Program-made: the position numbers and the translations under genes
The notes under the pieces: generated by a model
The model's input: the letters and a program-made list of their open reading frames with translations, nothing else
Told to the model about the DNA's origin: nothing
Database searches by the model: none
NCBI GenBank assembly: GCA_030248195.1
Contig: JASAND010013532.1
Location: 45,424 to 109,423 of the forward strand
DNA length: 64,000 nt
Direction: 5' to 3'
Source of the DNA: Trissonchulus latispiculum
Lineage: Eukaryota > Nematoda > Enoplea > Enoplida > Ironidae
Part shown: one piece after another, positions 54,591 through 64,000 of the stretch
Position numbering within the stretch: the first letter of the stretch is position 1
Layout of the letters: the number at the start of each line of letters is the position of its first letter

Positions 54591-56789
54591 TCACATCTTA
54601 ATCAGTTCCATTGGTAACTTGGGTCGCTTGGCCACAACTTCTTCAAACTCAGACGATTTCCCATATTCGTGCAAATTTGACTTCATGAATTCCAAGCACT
54701 GTGTCCTCAGACTTTTCAAATCCAACAGATCCGACAGCAACAAGTATTCGCCAGCCGTTTTCTGTTCCACTCTTTGAATCAGCAGTAGCTCAGCAAAGGC
54801 GAGCAGATCAGGCAACTCATAACGATGACCCATCAGAGCCAAGTCCTTGGGATTAGATGAGGTCTAAAATACTCAGCTTTAATAAATAGACTCTTGAGTA
54901 ATTAATTAGCCGGTGACCGGCAGGGGTAATATCTTACCAAGGTTTTTGTAAGATGTCCCGCGGTTTCCCTCTGAACTCGGAATCCGAGAGCGCATCCTGA
55001 GGAGGCGCATTATGAGCCCAAGAGGTCCCTTCTCCTTCGACGCACATTGAACAGCCTACCTACCTTTCCATCCGAGAATGCAATACACGCAATCTTTCGT
55101 GTGCCTGCTTGCATTACGCCTCAACAAGGGCTTTTGAGTGATAGGTGAATAACCCGACTTTCGATTTTCGCCTTACCCATAATCACCTTCCTTGTTTCCT
55201 TGCAACTTAGGAACTGATCCGCCGGTCGGATGAGGCGTTAAATTGGTGAGCCCGTGTGCTTCCTTGCTGGGGGTAGTGCACGCTAAAGAACCCTTAATCC
55301 ACTTATCGTCAAGAGTAGGGCGTGGAGTGTGTTCCGCCTACCTCCTGCGAGGAAGTGTTGGGAGCAAACGGTACTTACTAACAGAATTGGAAGTGGGTCG
55401 CGGGTACCCGCGGGTCGTGGGTACCCGCGTGTCGACTTTCAGGTAAGTGGGTACCCGCGGGTCAGAGCGGTGCTTGCTCAGAACTACCGAAAACGAAGAC
55501 GAAATCTAATCGAGTTAGCTTTGAACTTGTCAAATTTTTGTTTGAAAGTTTTAATACTTCACTATGTTCATGTTTAAAAGGTTAATTTTGCTCGTTGCAT
55601 GCTATGGAGTACTTAAATATGCGGAAATGTCCAAATTAAAGAAGTGGGTCAAGTGGGTCGCCAAAACCTCAGTGGGTCGCGGGTCGCGGGTCAGGGGTCC
55701 GCGGGTCGCGGGTACCCGCGGGTCACGAAATTTCGACCCACTTCCAACTCTGCTTACTACTTATTACTTATTACTCAAAATGGACACACATACTGGTTTG
55801 CTGCTGATCCCGCCTCATCTACTCTTGAGGCTTGGAACGTCGAAAGACGTTGTGCTCTGTGAGCATGAGCAGTTAATGGTCTTACTACCGCAGCCGAAAG
55901 GCCAAGATGGTGTCTGCTCCAACTTCCTACTGTGGTGACAGCTTCCAGGCGACGTAGCGAGAGTCACACTAGCTATGACTGATGGGGAGAACCAAAGAAA
56001 CGCATATAATGGGAAAGCCATTGACGCGCCCGGAGAGTAGAAAAAGAAGAGAAGAAGACTCTCCACTTTGAACTGCAACTGAATGCATCTACATACCTTA
56101 AGCAATTGTAGTTTGCCAAGATAGAAATACTGGAGCAATGCTTTAACAGACTGACTGGACAAATCAATCAGTCCAAGACGACGAGTTTCAGCTTCCCGAA
56201 AACGAGAATCCAAATTCCTTCGAAAAACGGTACTTCTCCTTAGAATAAATTGATGACAGTAAAAGATCACACCATCAGAGCATTTAATTTGCATATCGCA
56301 GTACGGATTTTGAGGGTTCTCAATTCCATTCCACAATTCCACAAAATGTGGATTAGGTTGAGTATCCTTTTCACCAACAAAATGATTCAACTGATCCATA
56401 ATTTTGTCAAATCTGTTTGCGATTGCGGGAGGTTTTTCCTTAAATCTGAACTTCAATTTTTCCACATAATTTGGAGGGATAGACAGAGGACAGTCGTGGT
56501 AAAACCATGTCCTGTCGTTGTGTGTGTATGTTGTGTTATGAAGCTTGCACCAGCCACCATCAAGCCAAAACCAGATGTTGACGTCAAGACACAGCGGATG
56601 TCCGTTAAACCAATCCCAACACTCTACCCGAAAGGAAACCTTGAATTCTCCATCGGGTGGGTAGAGCTGAGACAACTTCAAGCGTGAAAATGCATTTACA
56701 GCCAAACGCTTAAGTAGTTGCTTCTCCCCGCTGTGTTTACTCGTAGGTTTTGTTTGGACCAAGTCCCATTCAAAGGTGCAATCGATCAT
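54591..56789 (-). CDS. BTB/POZ-domain protein, complete two-exon gene (gene 2)
   Basis: Exon 1 56789-56097 (231 codons, ATG MIDCTFEWDLVQTKPTSKHS, donor AAG|gtatgt). Exon 2 54863-54591 (acceptor gagtattttag, then TSSNPKDLALMGHRYELPDL, stop TGA). Both junctions are in phase 0, giving 321 residues. Residues 1-140 are a probable beta-sandwich (VNIWFWLDGGWCKL) of MATH-like position but without clear MATH signature. Residues about 165-255 are BTB (DMQIKCSDGVIFYCHQFILR, ALLQYFYLGKLQLLK). Residues 255-310 are a BACK-like helical tail (AFAELLLIQRVEQKTAGEYL, LRTQCLEFMKSNL). The likely role is a Cullin-3 adaptor or scaffold. The 1.2-kb intron holds SINE-like DNA and a MITE. Confidence 0.85.
54940..55345. 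mobile_element. SINE-like repeats in the BTB gene 2 intron
   Basis: 54960-55100 shares GAGAGCGCATCC...GAGCCCAAG and CTGCTTGCATTAC words with the SINE region at 17.9 kb. 55205-55330 has GATGAGGCGTTAAAT...GTGCACGCTAAAGAACCC, a wording typical of conserved SINE cores in invertebrates. Boundaries not resolved. Confidence 0.4.
55382..55752. mobile_element. hAT-like MITE with GGGTACCCGC arms
   Basis: A 371-bp element with TIRs CAGAATTGGAAGTGGGTCG and CAGAGTTGGAAGTGGGTCG, and an 8-bp target duplication CTTACTAA / CTTACTAC (7/8). Its arms are built of GGGTCGCGGGTACCCGC units. It sits in the intron of BTB gene 2. Confidence 0.8.
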
Positions 56790-56929
56790 CCTTTGCTTCT
56801 GATTTCAGGCAAATCGTTCAAATATTGAACAGGTATACATTGGCTTCTGAAACACGCATGTGTTTACAAATTAGACGGTATTTGACGCTAATGTTTCCAT
56901 CTGCTAAAGTTCGGTGGTCGCATAGCAAG

Positions 56930-57608
56930 TAGGGTTGTTCCGTTAAGTGAATTACCCGTGCCCGGGCCTACTTCAACGACAGTGACCGTGACCCGAGCCG
57001 TGCCCGCGCCCGATACAAGGCCCGAAGGCCCGGGCCCGTCAGAAGGCCTGGGTTCGATTCTCGGTGCTGGGGTTCGATTGTTACAAAGCCCGTGCCTTTA
57101 GATTCAGGCCTAGACGTGCCATTTTCGGCAGAATTTTACGTCACTTAATATTGTACTGTCTTATTAGTTGAAAAACCACCACTTTAAGACAGGCGTTTGC
57201 AATATATATAACATACTTATTCTTCTGAGCCTTTGGGTAGCGCTGCGATCTCATAATGCTAACTAGCCAATCACATTCATATTATTTTATTTATTAGGCA
57301 AAATTAGTTTATGAAATGTCTCATTTCTTGCTGTCTATATCACAAAACATCCTCAGAAGACATCACATACGCAATGGCCATAGTAAATTCAACACTGCCA
57401 AACATAGAGACAACACAGAATTCCGGCTTAGAAGGCCCAACATCACGCGGGCTTGACCGGGCCCGGGCCGGTCCGGGAGGCCCGGTGGTCATGAATCGGA
57501 CCGTGATGGTGATGAATCGGATCTCTCATAAAAAGAGGCCCGGGGTCCTGACCGTGACCGGCCCTGCCCGCAGCCCGGGGCCCGATACAAGACTCCGGCA
57601 CAACTCTA
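56930..57608. mobile_element. hAT-like MITE with GGCCCG arms
   Basis: A 679-bp element with TIRs TAGGGTTGTTCCG and TAGAGTTGTGCCG (11/13), and an 8-bp target duplication ATAGCAAG / GTAGCAAG (7/8). It is rich in GCCCGGGCCC words in both arms, with a unique AT-rich centre. It lies 141 bp upstream of the BTB gene 2 start codon. Confidence 0.78.
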
Positions 57609-57689
57609 GTAGCAAGAAGAGGTCCGCACAATTCTTCTACGCACGGTACTGAATAATGCCTAAGTCCATTGCAACCCTTGGGAAGGTTC

Positions 57690-57830
57690 AAGATGTCTAC
57701 ACCCACCCAGAATCCCGATTTGCACGGCTATTCGGCAAAAAAATCGGAACAATCCGGCCATCCGGTGGCCTGTGGCCGCCGGTTCACCCCCCCCCCCCCC
57801 CTCCAAATTGCCCCTCCTGCACACGTCTGA
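57690..57830. repeat. Dispersed GC-rich repeat, copy 2
   Basis: A relative of 16186-16352 (GGCAAAAAAATCGG, GCCGGTTCACCCCC, CCCCTCCTGCACA). Class unknown. Confidence 0.45.
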
Positions 57831-59682
57831 CCTGAACTCGAGATTTGGGTGTGCCACCAAGGTACACAGGGAACCAGCCCGACTGTTTGGTTCGTCATCT
57901 GTTTCTACCGGTCTGTCCGATCCAGACTTTCACTAATTTTAACTCTAACCTTATTCGATTATCCACTAATCAGTTTATTCACGTTTATTAGCCTACAGGA
58001 ATTAGACAATGAAATTAGAAACTGCCAAAAGTTAAACTGTCACCTAGTTCACCAAACTGTAAAACAATATTGTGCATACAAAATAACGCCTATCAATTCC
58101 GATTATGAAATGTATCCAACGTAATGTCAGTTTTCGCCGAATAACATTACGTAACATTACAGGCGCCAAGACTTTTGGCATTAATGCATTCAATATTTTT
58201 CTACACCATACTGAAGTCTGCTTATCATTACGCACAATACTGCAAACACAAAAGACACAGAAAATCTCCTGAAACTAAAAACAACGTCTGAGTCATATTC
58301 AATCAAAAATTGTTCTGCTACAGACAGACGGACTTTTCACAACGAAAACTAAAACATTTACGGATTGGAAACGATGAATTCAAATTTATCGCATACATAT
58401 AACGAAACTGCGGGACTCCACGATATTAGCTTCTTTAGATTTGAAATAGCGGTAGAAACAGAAATTTTAACATCGGTTTTGCTGACAATGTGCATAAAGG
58501 ATGATCATTGGGACAGGGATCTGAAATCCGTTTCTCTGCTAGTCGATATCTCCAAATAAGCTAGTTTTTCGTTTTATTTGCAAAATGTATTCTTTCTGAG
58601 CAAATCAAAGAAGTACGGAGTCCATAACGGATTCCAGATGCGGGTTGGTTTCGGTTCCGTGGTTTTACAAACTAAATCAGGATTAAAATAAACCGTTCTT
58701 TTGAAAGAAGCGTTCGCTGACTGAAAGTTAAACACCCTATCAGGCTTTTCCAGGACGCACACACTCTCACAATGTTTTCCGCTTTCAGGGCGTTTTATGC
58801 ATTTGTAATGGAAAAGGCAAAATGAACCCTAAAAATGTACAGGGAAAAGCTTAGCTTGTGGGAGGCTGTGACTCTTGATGGAAATGATTTGAGCTCTTAA
58901 TGAATGGCGTGCTTGTGAAATTTTGATGTGAACTGTGAAACGTCCGAGCATTGTATAAAGTAACTGTTCTGCAGTTACCAGAGTTGCCAGTCAGTGTGAA
59001 ACCCCCCAGAAACTTATTATTAGGGACATAGGTTCTAGTGTAAATAGGAAGAATAAGACATAAAATAGTACTACGCGCACGCAAACGACACGAAAATGGA
59101 ATAGAATCTCAGTGGAACGTAGTTTAAGGAAACTTAGGTAGGTTATTAGCCAATAACGGAGGGGTCGTTACCCTTCCCGGGCCCGCAATAGGCCCTAATA
59201 CGGTTTTCCGTATAATGGAGGAGTCGTTACTCTTCCCAGGCCACGAATAAGGCCTCACATTATCAAGAAACCACTCAGAAACTGTTTAAAATAGCTAAAC
59301 ATCATCAAGGGAAATGAGTTCGACGAAGGAAGTTGTTTAATAACCAGCAAGTTAACAAGAAACCACGAGTTTAAAACGTTTTACGCGGCTAATAAGTGCG
59401 AATATTGGAAGATGGGTCAAAATAAGGCCACAATTCACCCATCAGGGGCATGAAATAGTATTAAGTAGTGTTCATAGGTACTAATTAGGTATAATCTGCA
59501 TTAATTAGGCAATAATTAGTCAAATTGTGTAAATTTTGGTCAAAATATAAGTTGGTCTTATCTGAAAGGCAATTCTCTGCTGATTCTAAAACTCCAAACC
59601 CGGTCACCTAACTCCCAATATTGCGAAAGTTATAAGTAAAAGAAGTTTTGAATGGTTACATTTTAATTTTGTAATATTGGCC
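57831..59682. other. No gene recognised
   Basis: AT-rich. The only structure is a pair of roughly 40-bp direct repeats, GGAGGGGTCGTTACCCTTCC...GGCC (about 59158 and 59217). Confidence 0.4.
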
Positions 59683-59686
59683 TTAA

Positions 59687-60694
59687 GGTGCTGGTATCCT
59701 TTTGTGCAGTGCTTTTGTCGTGACTTTTCGAAACGCCATAACTTTCGCAATTTTGGGAGTTGGAAAGAGCTGTATACATCGTTTTAAAGCTTATAATCTG
59801 TACATTAACATGAGCTTAAGAAACTAGCATAACTGGCAAAAAAATAGCAAAACATTGCCGACATGCTGACATCTGACATACTGAATATAGACCAAAAATT
59901 TTTGAACATCGATTTCTCAAAACTGTAGAATCGGCCAAAATTTCTTCTTGTGCCATGATATGAAGGACATGTGGGCCGAGGGACATTTTTTTGGATTTGG
60001 CTCAGCAAGTCTCAATACTCCAGAAAATCCGGCAAATGCGCGATGACACGAAATTTCGCAACTTTCTATTCAGTTTTCTCACAACTGGAGCTGTTTTAGC
60101 TCAAACCAAGAAAAATGTCCCTCCGCAATAGGGCGAATTTTCATTCAGCCAAAAATCACGCGAATCCATTGGGTAGCTTTTGAGAAATCAATGTTCAAAA
60201 CAAAATAATCGCAATTTTGCCAAAATGGTTTTTCGGCGAATTCTCCAGCTTAAAGCAACGAACTCCAGCGAATAGGTATTGATAAAATGCGCAATTGGAC
60301 GGTGTATCGATTGAGTATAAATCATCCAAAATTGTCTGTAAGAGTTGGCAGTAATTTTGAAAAAACCGATTTCTTCAAAAATGGCCATTTTTTGACCCTA
60401 AAAGTAGTTTTTGGCTTGTACTGTCTTAACCACTAGAGGCAGCTCAAAAGTTGTAAAAGCAAAAATGTTCATTTTGGTGCCCTCTTTCCAGCCATAACAA
60501 CCAATCCGGTGTAGCGATTATGTACTGAGAGAATAAGGGCGAAAACCAAAACTTTCTTATCTTTGCACCTAAAAATCCGGGACTGGTCCTAGAATGATAA
60601 AGAGCACGAAAATAATGTATTTGGAAAGTTTCATCCACTTTCATGAAGAATTGAAACTTGTAGGGTCGAATTTACACAAAGCGATACCAGCACC
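59687..60694. mobile_element. piggyBac-like non-autonomous element A
   Basis: A 1,008-bp element with TIRs GGTGCTGGTATCCTTTTGTG and GGTGCTGGTATCGCTTTGTG (18/20), flanked by TTAA at 59683-59686 and 60695-60698, the target of piggyBac transposases. No coding capacity. Confidence 0.75.
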
Positions 60695-60698
60695 TTAA

Positions 60699-63693
60699 GG
60701 GGGGGGGGGGGGTCACTTTTTTGCCGATTTTTCGACCATCTCCGATTTTGCTCATTTTCACATATTTTGTAGTCCCCATGGGTCCGCGAAACAAGACAAG
60801 AGCGTTTTGCGAAATATTGCTTCTATCGTTCTGTACAGGCCCTCAAAGGAGACCTCGACATGTGTTAAACATAGGAAAATTAAAAAGTTAGGTTAAAAAG
60901 TTTGTGGCAGAAAATTTTTATATGTATAAGAGTCAGAACTCTGAAACCTTTTCAGAACCATTAAGGACATACTGTAGAGTGCAGCTATCTCCTCTGAAGC
61001 GATTCTGTTCAGTATTGGATTTTTGGCGAATTTTTAAAGTCAGAATTTTGGAAAATCGGTCATTTTTGGACGATGAAAAACAGGACCTACGGTACTCCTT
61101 TGCTTGTCCTGAACGATTGGCAAAAGCTACGGAAACGGCCAATAGATAGCTGCACTCTACGCATAAAACCACGTCTTATGAAAGTACTTGCATGTTTCTA
61201 TCATCTACGGTAAGCTCAAAAAACTTGCCACAAAAACAGCATATTTTGCTAAAAATGGCCATTTTTCATAATTTTCACATTCTTTTGATAATTTCTCACT
61301 CATTATGTAGTAAAAAATCACCAAACTTGGCAGACTAATTAATATATCTATGTCTGTCACATAATGTGGCCAAAACAAATGCGTCAATATTGAACATGCT
61401 GCTGTGGCGGCACCTTTGATCTTTAAAGGTGAAAAATGTCAAATTTAAAATTTTTCCAAATATAGACAAAATGGGTATCAATCGATAGCTAATGGAGCGA
61501 GGAGCAATTTTTCTCATACAACCATGGGTCTAGAATGTTGTCTGTGCAAGATAAAGCGAGTTAAAGTTATACTGGGCAGTCCTGCAAGGTTAGGTCAGTG
61601 CAGCACTCAAGCATGCATTATGAACGCCTGGATAGCTGGCCTTGAGCCACGTCTGCACTTAAATATTACCTTAGTAAAGGCTTTAATTTGGTGTATCGGT
61701 TAGCCCTGTTTTCGGTGACGTTTGGTCTCCACCTGACCTTGCAAGGCTCATCACCGGAATTTTCAAGTTTTCCGGCTTTGAACCTGAATAACTCCGTCAC
61801 AGTTTGATTTCGAACGCTAATATTCTAAGTTATTTTTGAGAACATATGGGGGCATATTATGTGTGAAAATGAGCGAAATCCGTGACTATCGATTTTTGAC
61901 CAATCACCACCTTGAACTATAACACTATTAAGTTCAATAGGAAGTAGGATTATCCTTCAAAAGCTTTATTTTTGAATTATGCGAAAGATTAAAATAATTT
62001 TGTCTTTTAAACACTTTTAGTAACCTAGGCTTTTGGCCGTCATAATTGCCGAACACATAATTACAGAACAATGTGAGTTGTGAGTTGCACAGAAGAATTG
62101 TGGTCGGCGATTCTGTCTTCTTTTGAGTATGTTGTACCGATAAGTCACCCGACTTTGGCTTAGGTGGTAAGGAACGTCTTCCCTTCCAACCAAACGATCC
62201 CCAACTTTGCTTTACTGTCAACGTGTAAAAGGATCCAGCTCAACGGTGAGAAGAGCTTGGTCGTCAATAAAAAGGTTGACATTAGCGTTTAACAAGTTTA
62301 TTTAACGTGTTCTCGGTAGTATTATGGTGACGATCAAATCATCTATCGTTTTCTTAAAACAGATATTCGTTAATCCTTTTAAATGTGAAGGGCAGGGTAG
62401 GGTTAGAGTTTAGGAGTTCAGTGGGACTGATAGTTGATCGAGATCTGGGATTTGCTTTGCTTTCACTTTTTTGCCGATTTTTCGACCATCTCCGATTTTG
62501 CTCATTTTCACATATTTTGTAGTCCCCATGGGTCTGGAAACAAGACAAGAGCGTTTTGCGAAATATTGCTTCTATCGTTCTGTACAGGGCCTCAAAGGTG
62601 ACCTCGACATGTGTTAAACATGGAAAATTAAAAAGTTAAGTTTAGAAGGTTTGTGGCAGAAAAATTTTTCGCTGTGTATAAGAGTCAGAACTCTGAAACC
62701 TTTTCAGAAAAATTAGGGACATGTTGCAGAGTGCAGCTATCAACTCTGAAGCGATTCTGTGCCGGTATTGGATTTTTGGCGGATTTTTAAGGAGTCAGAA
62801 TTTTGGAAAATCTCGTAGACTTTTGAACCATGAAAAACAGGACCTACGGTACTCTTTTAGATATCCTGAACGATTGGCAAAAACTACAGAAACGGCCAAT
62901 AGATAGCTGTACTCTATGCATGAAACCACGTCATTGAAGTATATAACATTTTTCTATCATCTACAGTAAGCTCAAAAAACTTTTTACAAAACAGCGAATT
63001 TTGCTGAAAATGGCCATTTTTCATAATTTTTGCATTCTTTTTTTAATTAATCACTCATCATGTGGTAAAAAATAACCAAACTTGGCAGATTAATTAATAT
63101 ATCTGTGCTGTATCCATATAAATGTGGCCAAAACAAATGCGTCAATATTGAACATACTACTGTTCGGGCACCTTTGGTCTTTATAGGTGAAAAATGTCAA
63201 TTTTAAAATTTTTTCAAAAATATAAACATTAAATTGGGTATCAATCGATGGCTCAACTGGAACGAGGAGCAACTTTTCTCATACAACCATGGGTCTAAAA
63301 TGTGATCTGTACAAGATAAAACGAGTTAAAGTTATACTGTGTGGAGTCCTGCCAGAGTTAGGTCAGTGCAGCACTCAAGCTTTTCATTATGAACGCCTGG
63401 ATAGCTGGCCATGAGCCTTCCTCACACTTAAATATTACCTTAGTAAAGGCTTTAATTTAGTGTATCGGTTAACCTGTTCTCGTATTACAAAATTTGGTCT
63501 TTTTACGACATACCAGGGTTCATCACCGAATTTTCTAATTTTCCGGCTTTGAACCTGAATAACTCTGTCACAGTTTGATTTCGAACGCTAATGTTCTGAG
63601 TTACTTTTGAGAACATGTGGGGAGCATATTAATAATGTATGAAAATGGGCAAGAAATCAGTGACTGTGGATTTTTGACCCAGTGACCCTCCCC
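60699..63693. mobile_element. TTAA-bounded element B with an internal 1.2-kb direct repeat
   Basis: Its ends are GGGGGGGGGGGGGTCACTTT (left) and AGTGACCCTCCCC (right), each next to TTAA (60695-60698, 63694-63697). Inside, 60710-61910 and 62465-63690 are collinear direct copies (for example TTGCCGATTTTTCGACCATC at both starts). They are separated by about 550 bp of unrelated sequence. Family B pieces also occur at 44.4-45.4 kb and, inverted, at 47.2-48.4 kb. No coding capacity. Confidence 0.65.
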
Positions 63694-63697
63694 TTAA

Positions 63698-64000
63698 GTG
63701 CTGATATAATGCTTGGTTTTTCGGCTGTCTCTCGTTTTCTTTATCGTATTAGTTTCCCCCATTTCTCTTATGGCTTTTAAATTATTTTTTGTATGTTTTG
63801 ACAATTTTGTAAACTGCACTGTCGAGTACACAGAACCAACTAATGTTACTGTAGTTACACTGGTTTGCTTCTGTATGTTTTGACAAGTTTAACATCCTGC
63901 ACCGACAATTTTTGTATTCTGCATGGCTAACTATTGGTTTGGTTTTAACAAGTGTTTGTAATGGAATGAATGTGAAATGTTAGGGTCTTATCTCGATTAC
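63698..64000. other. Start of a possible further element
   Basis: Directly after TTAA (63694-63697) the sequence GTGCTGATATAATGC resembles the TIR of element A. This may be the left end of another member running out of the window. Nothing else recognised. Confidence 0.3.

Noticed and set aside
55930..56090. Extension of BTB gene 2 exon 1 past its splice donor to 55815
   Set aside because: The BTB fold continues in the exon at 54863 after a clean GT-AG intron; the readthrough peptide is unrelated sequence.
1..64000. CRISPR arrays, operons or bacterial regulatory sites
   Set aside because: The window is clearly animal nuclear DNA; the tandem repeats lack spacer structure.

Overview
The window is AT-rich invertebrate DNA. 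Evidence: spliced genes with GT-AG introns, a DEG/ENaC-family channel gene, two BTB/POZ genes, and a dense, varied set of transposable elements (Ty3/gypsy, Ty1/copia, LINE, tRNA-derived SINEs, and hAT-, Harbinger- and piggyBac-like non-autonomous elements). There is no sign of bacterial organisation. The taxon cannot be fixed from sequence alone; an arthropod-like animal with expanded BTB genes (a springtail, for example) is only a guess.

1-17.4 kb: 3' part of a + strand DEG/ENaC channel gene. I can trace 15 phase-consistent exons from 2268 to the stop at 17349. They carry the first ectodomain cysteines, the YGxCxTFN-like motif, the CxC and CxPC cysteines, the WP motif, and the second transmembrane helix with a GxS filter. 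The ectodomain appears enlarged by four 57-66 nt symmetric Pro/Thr-rich exons and one 818-nt exon encoding a Gly/Asn/Leu repeat. The 5' end with TM1 was not found. The introns hold a foldback element, an antisense copia remnant and a small retroposon.

17.4-22.4 kb: two antisense tRNA-derived SINEs, a Harbinger-like MITE, two inverted-repeat elements with CTCGAG-rich arms, and the first exon of an unrecognised secreted Cys-rich protein (21583-21905).

22.4-43.8 kb: the centrepiece, a 21.3-kb Ty3/gypsy LTR retroelement. It has terminal LTRs, a tRNA-Arg-type primer binding site, a Pro-rich leader region, gag with a zinc knuckle, protease, RT, RNase H, integrase with a GPY/F module, and a polypurine tract. 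Between integrase and the 3' LTR lie 11 kb of extra sequence with at least five further coding blocks (A-E, about 32605-40884). I recognise none of them, and two are paralogues of each other. Splice-acceptor-like signals precede each block, suggesting spliced subgenomic mRNAs. gag, pol and most extra blocks carry stops or frameshifts, so this copy is probably dead (or partly mis-assembled), but the architecture is unusual.

43.8-50 kb: SINE, a TTAA-ended element, a LINE RT fragment interrupted by a retroposon with an 11-bp target duplication, and an inverted copy of a repeat that recurs at 60-63 kb.

50-57 kb: two related minus-strand BTB genes. The second is complete in two exons (56789-56097, 54863-54591); only exon 1 of the first is seen. 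Three hAT-like MITEs lie here, each with 8-bp target duplications and a different iterated motif. One inserted at the stop codon of the second BTB gene.

57-64 kb: no host gene recognised. The main content is two adjacent TTAA-bounded elements (59687-60694 and 60699-63693).
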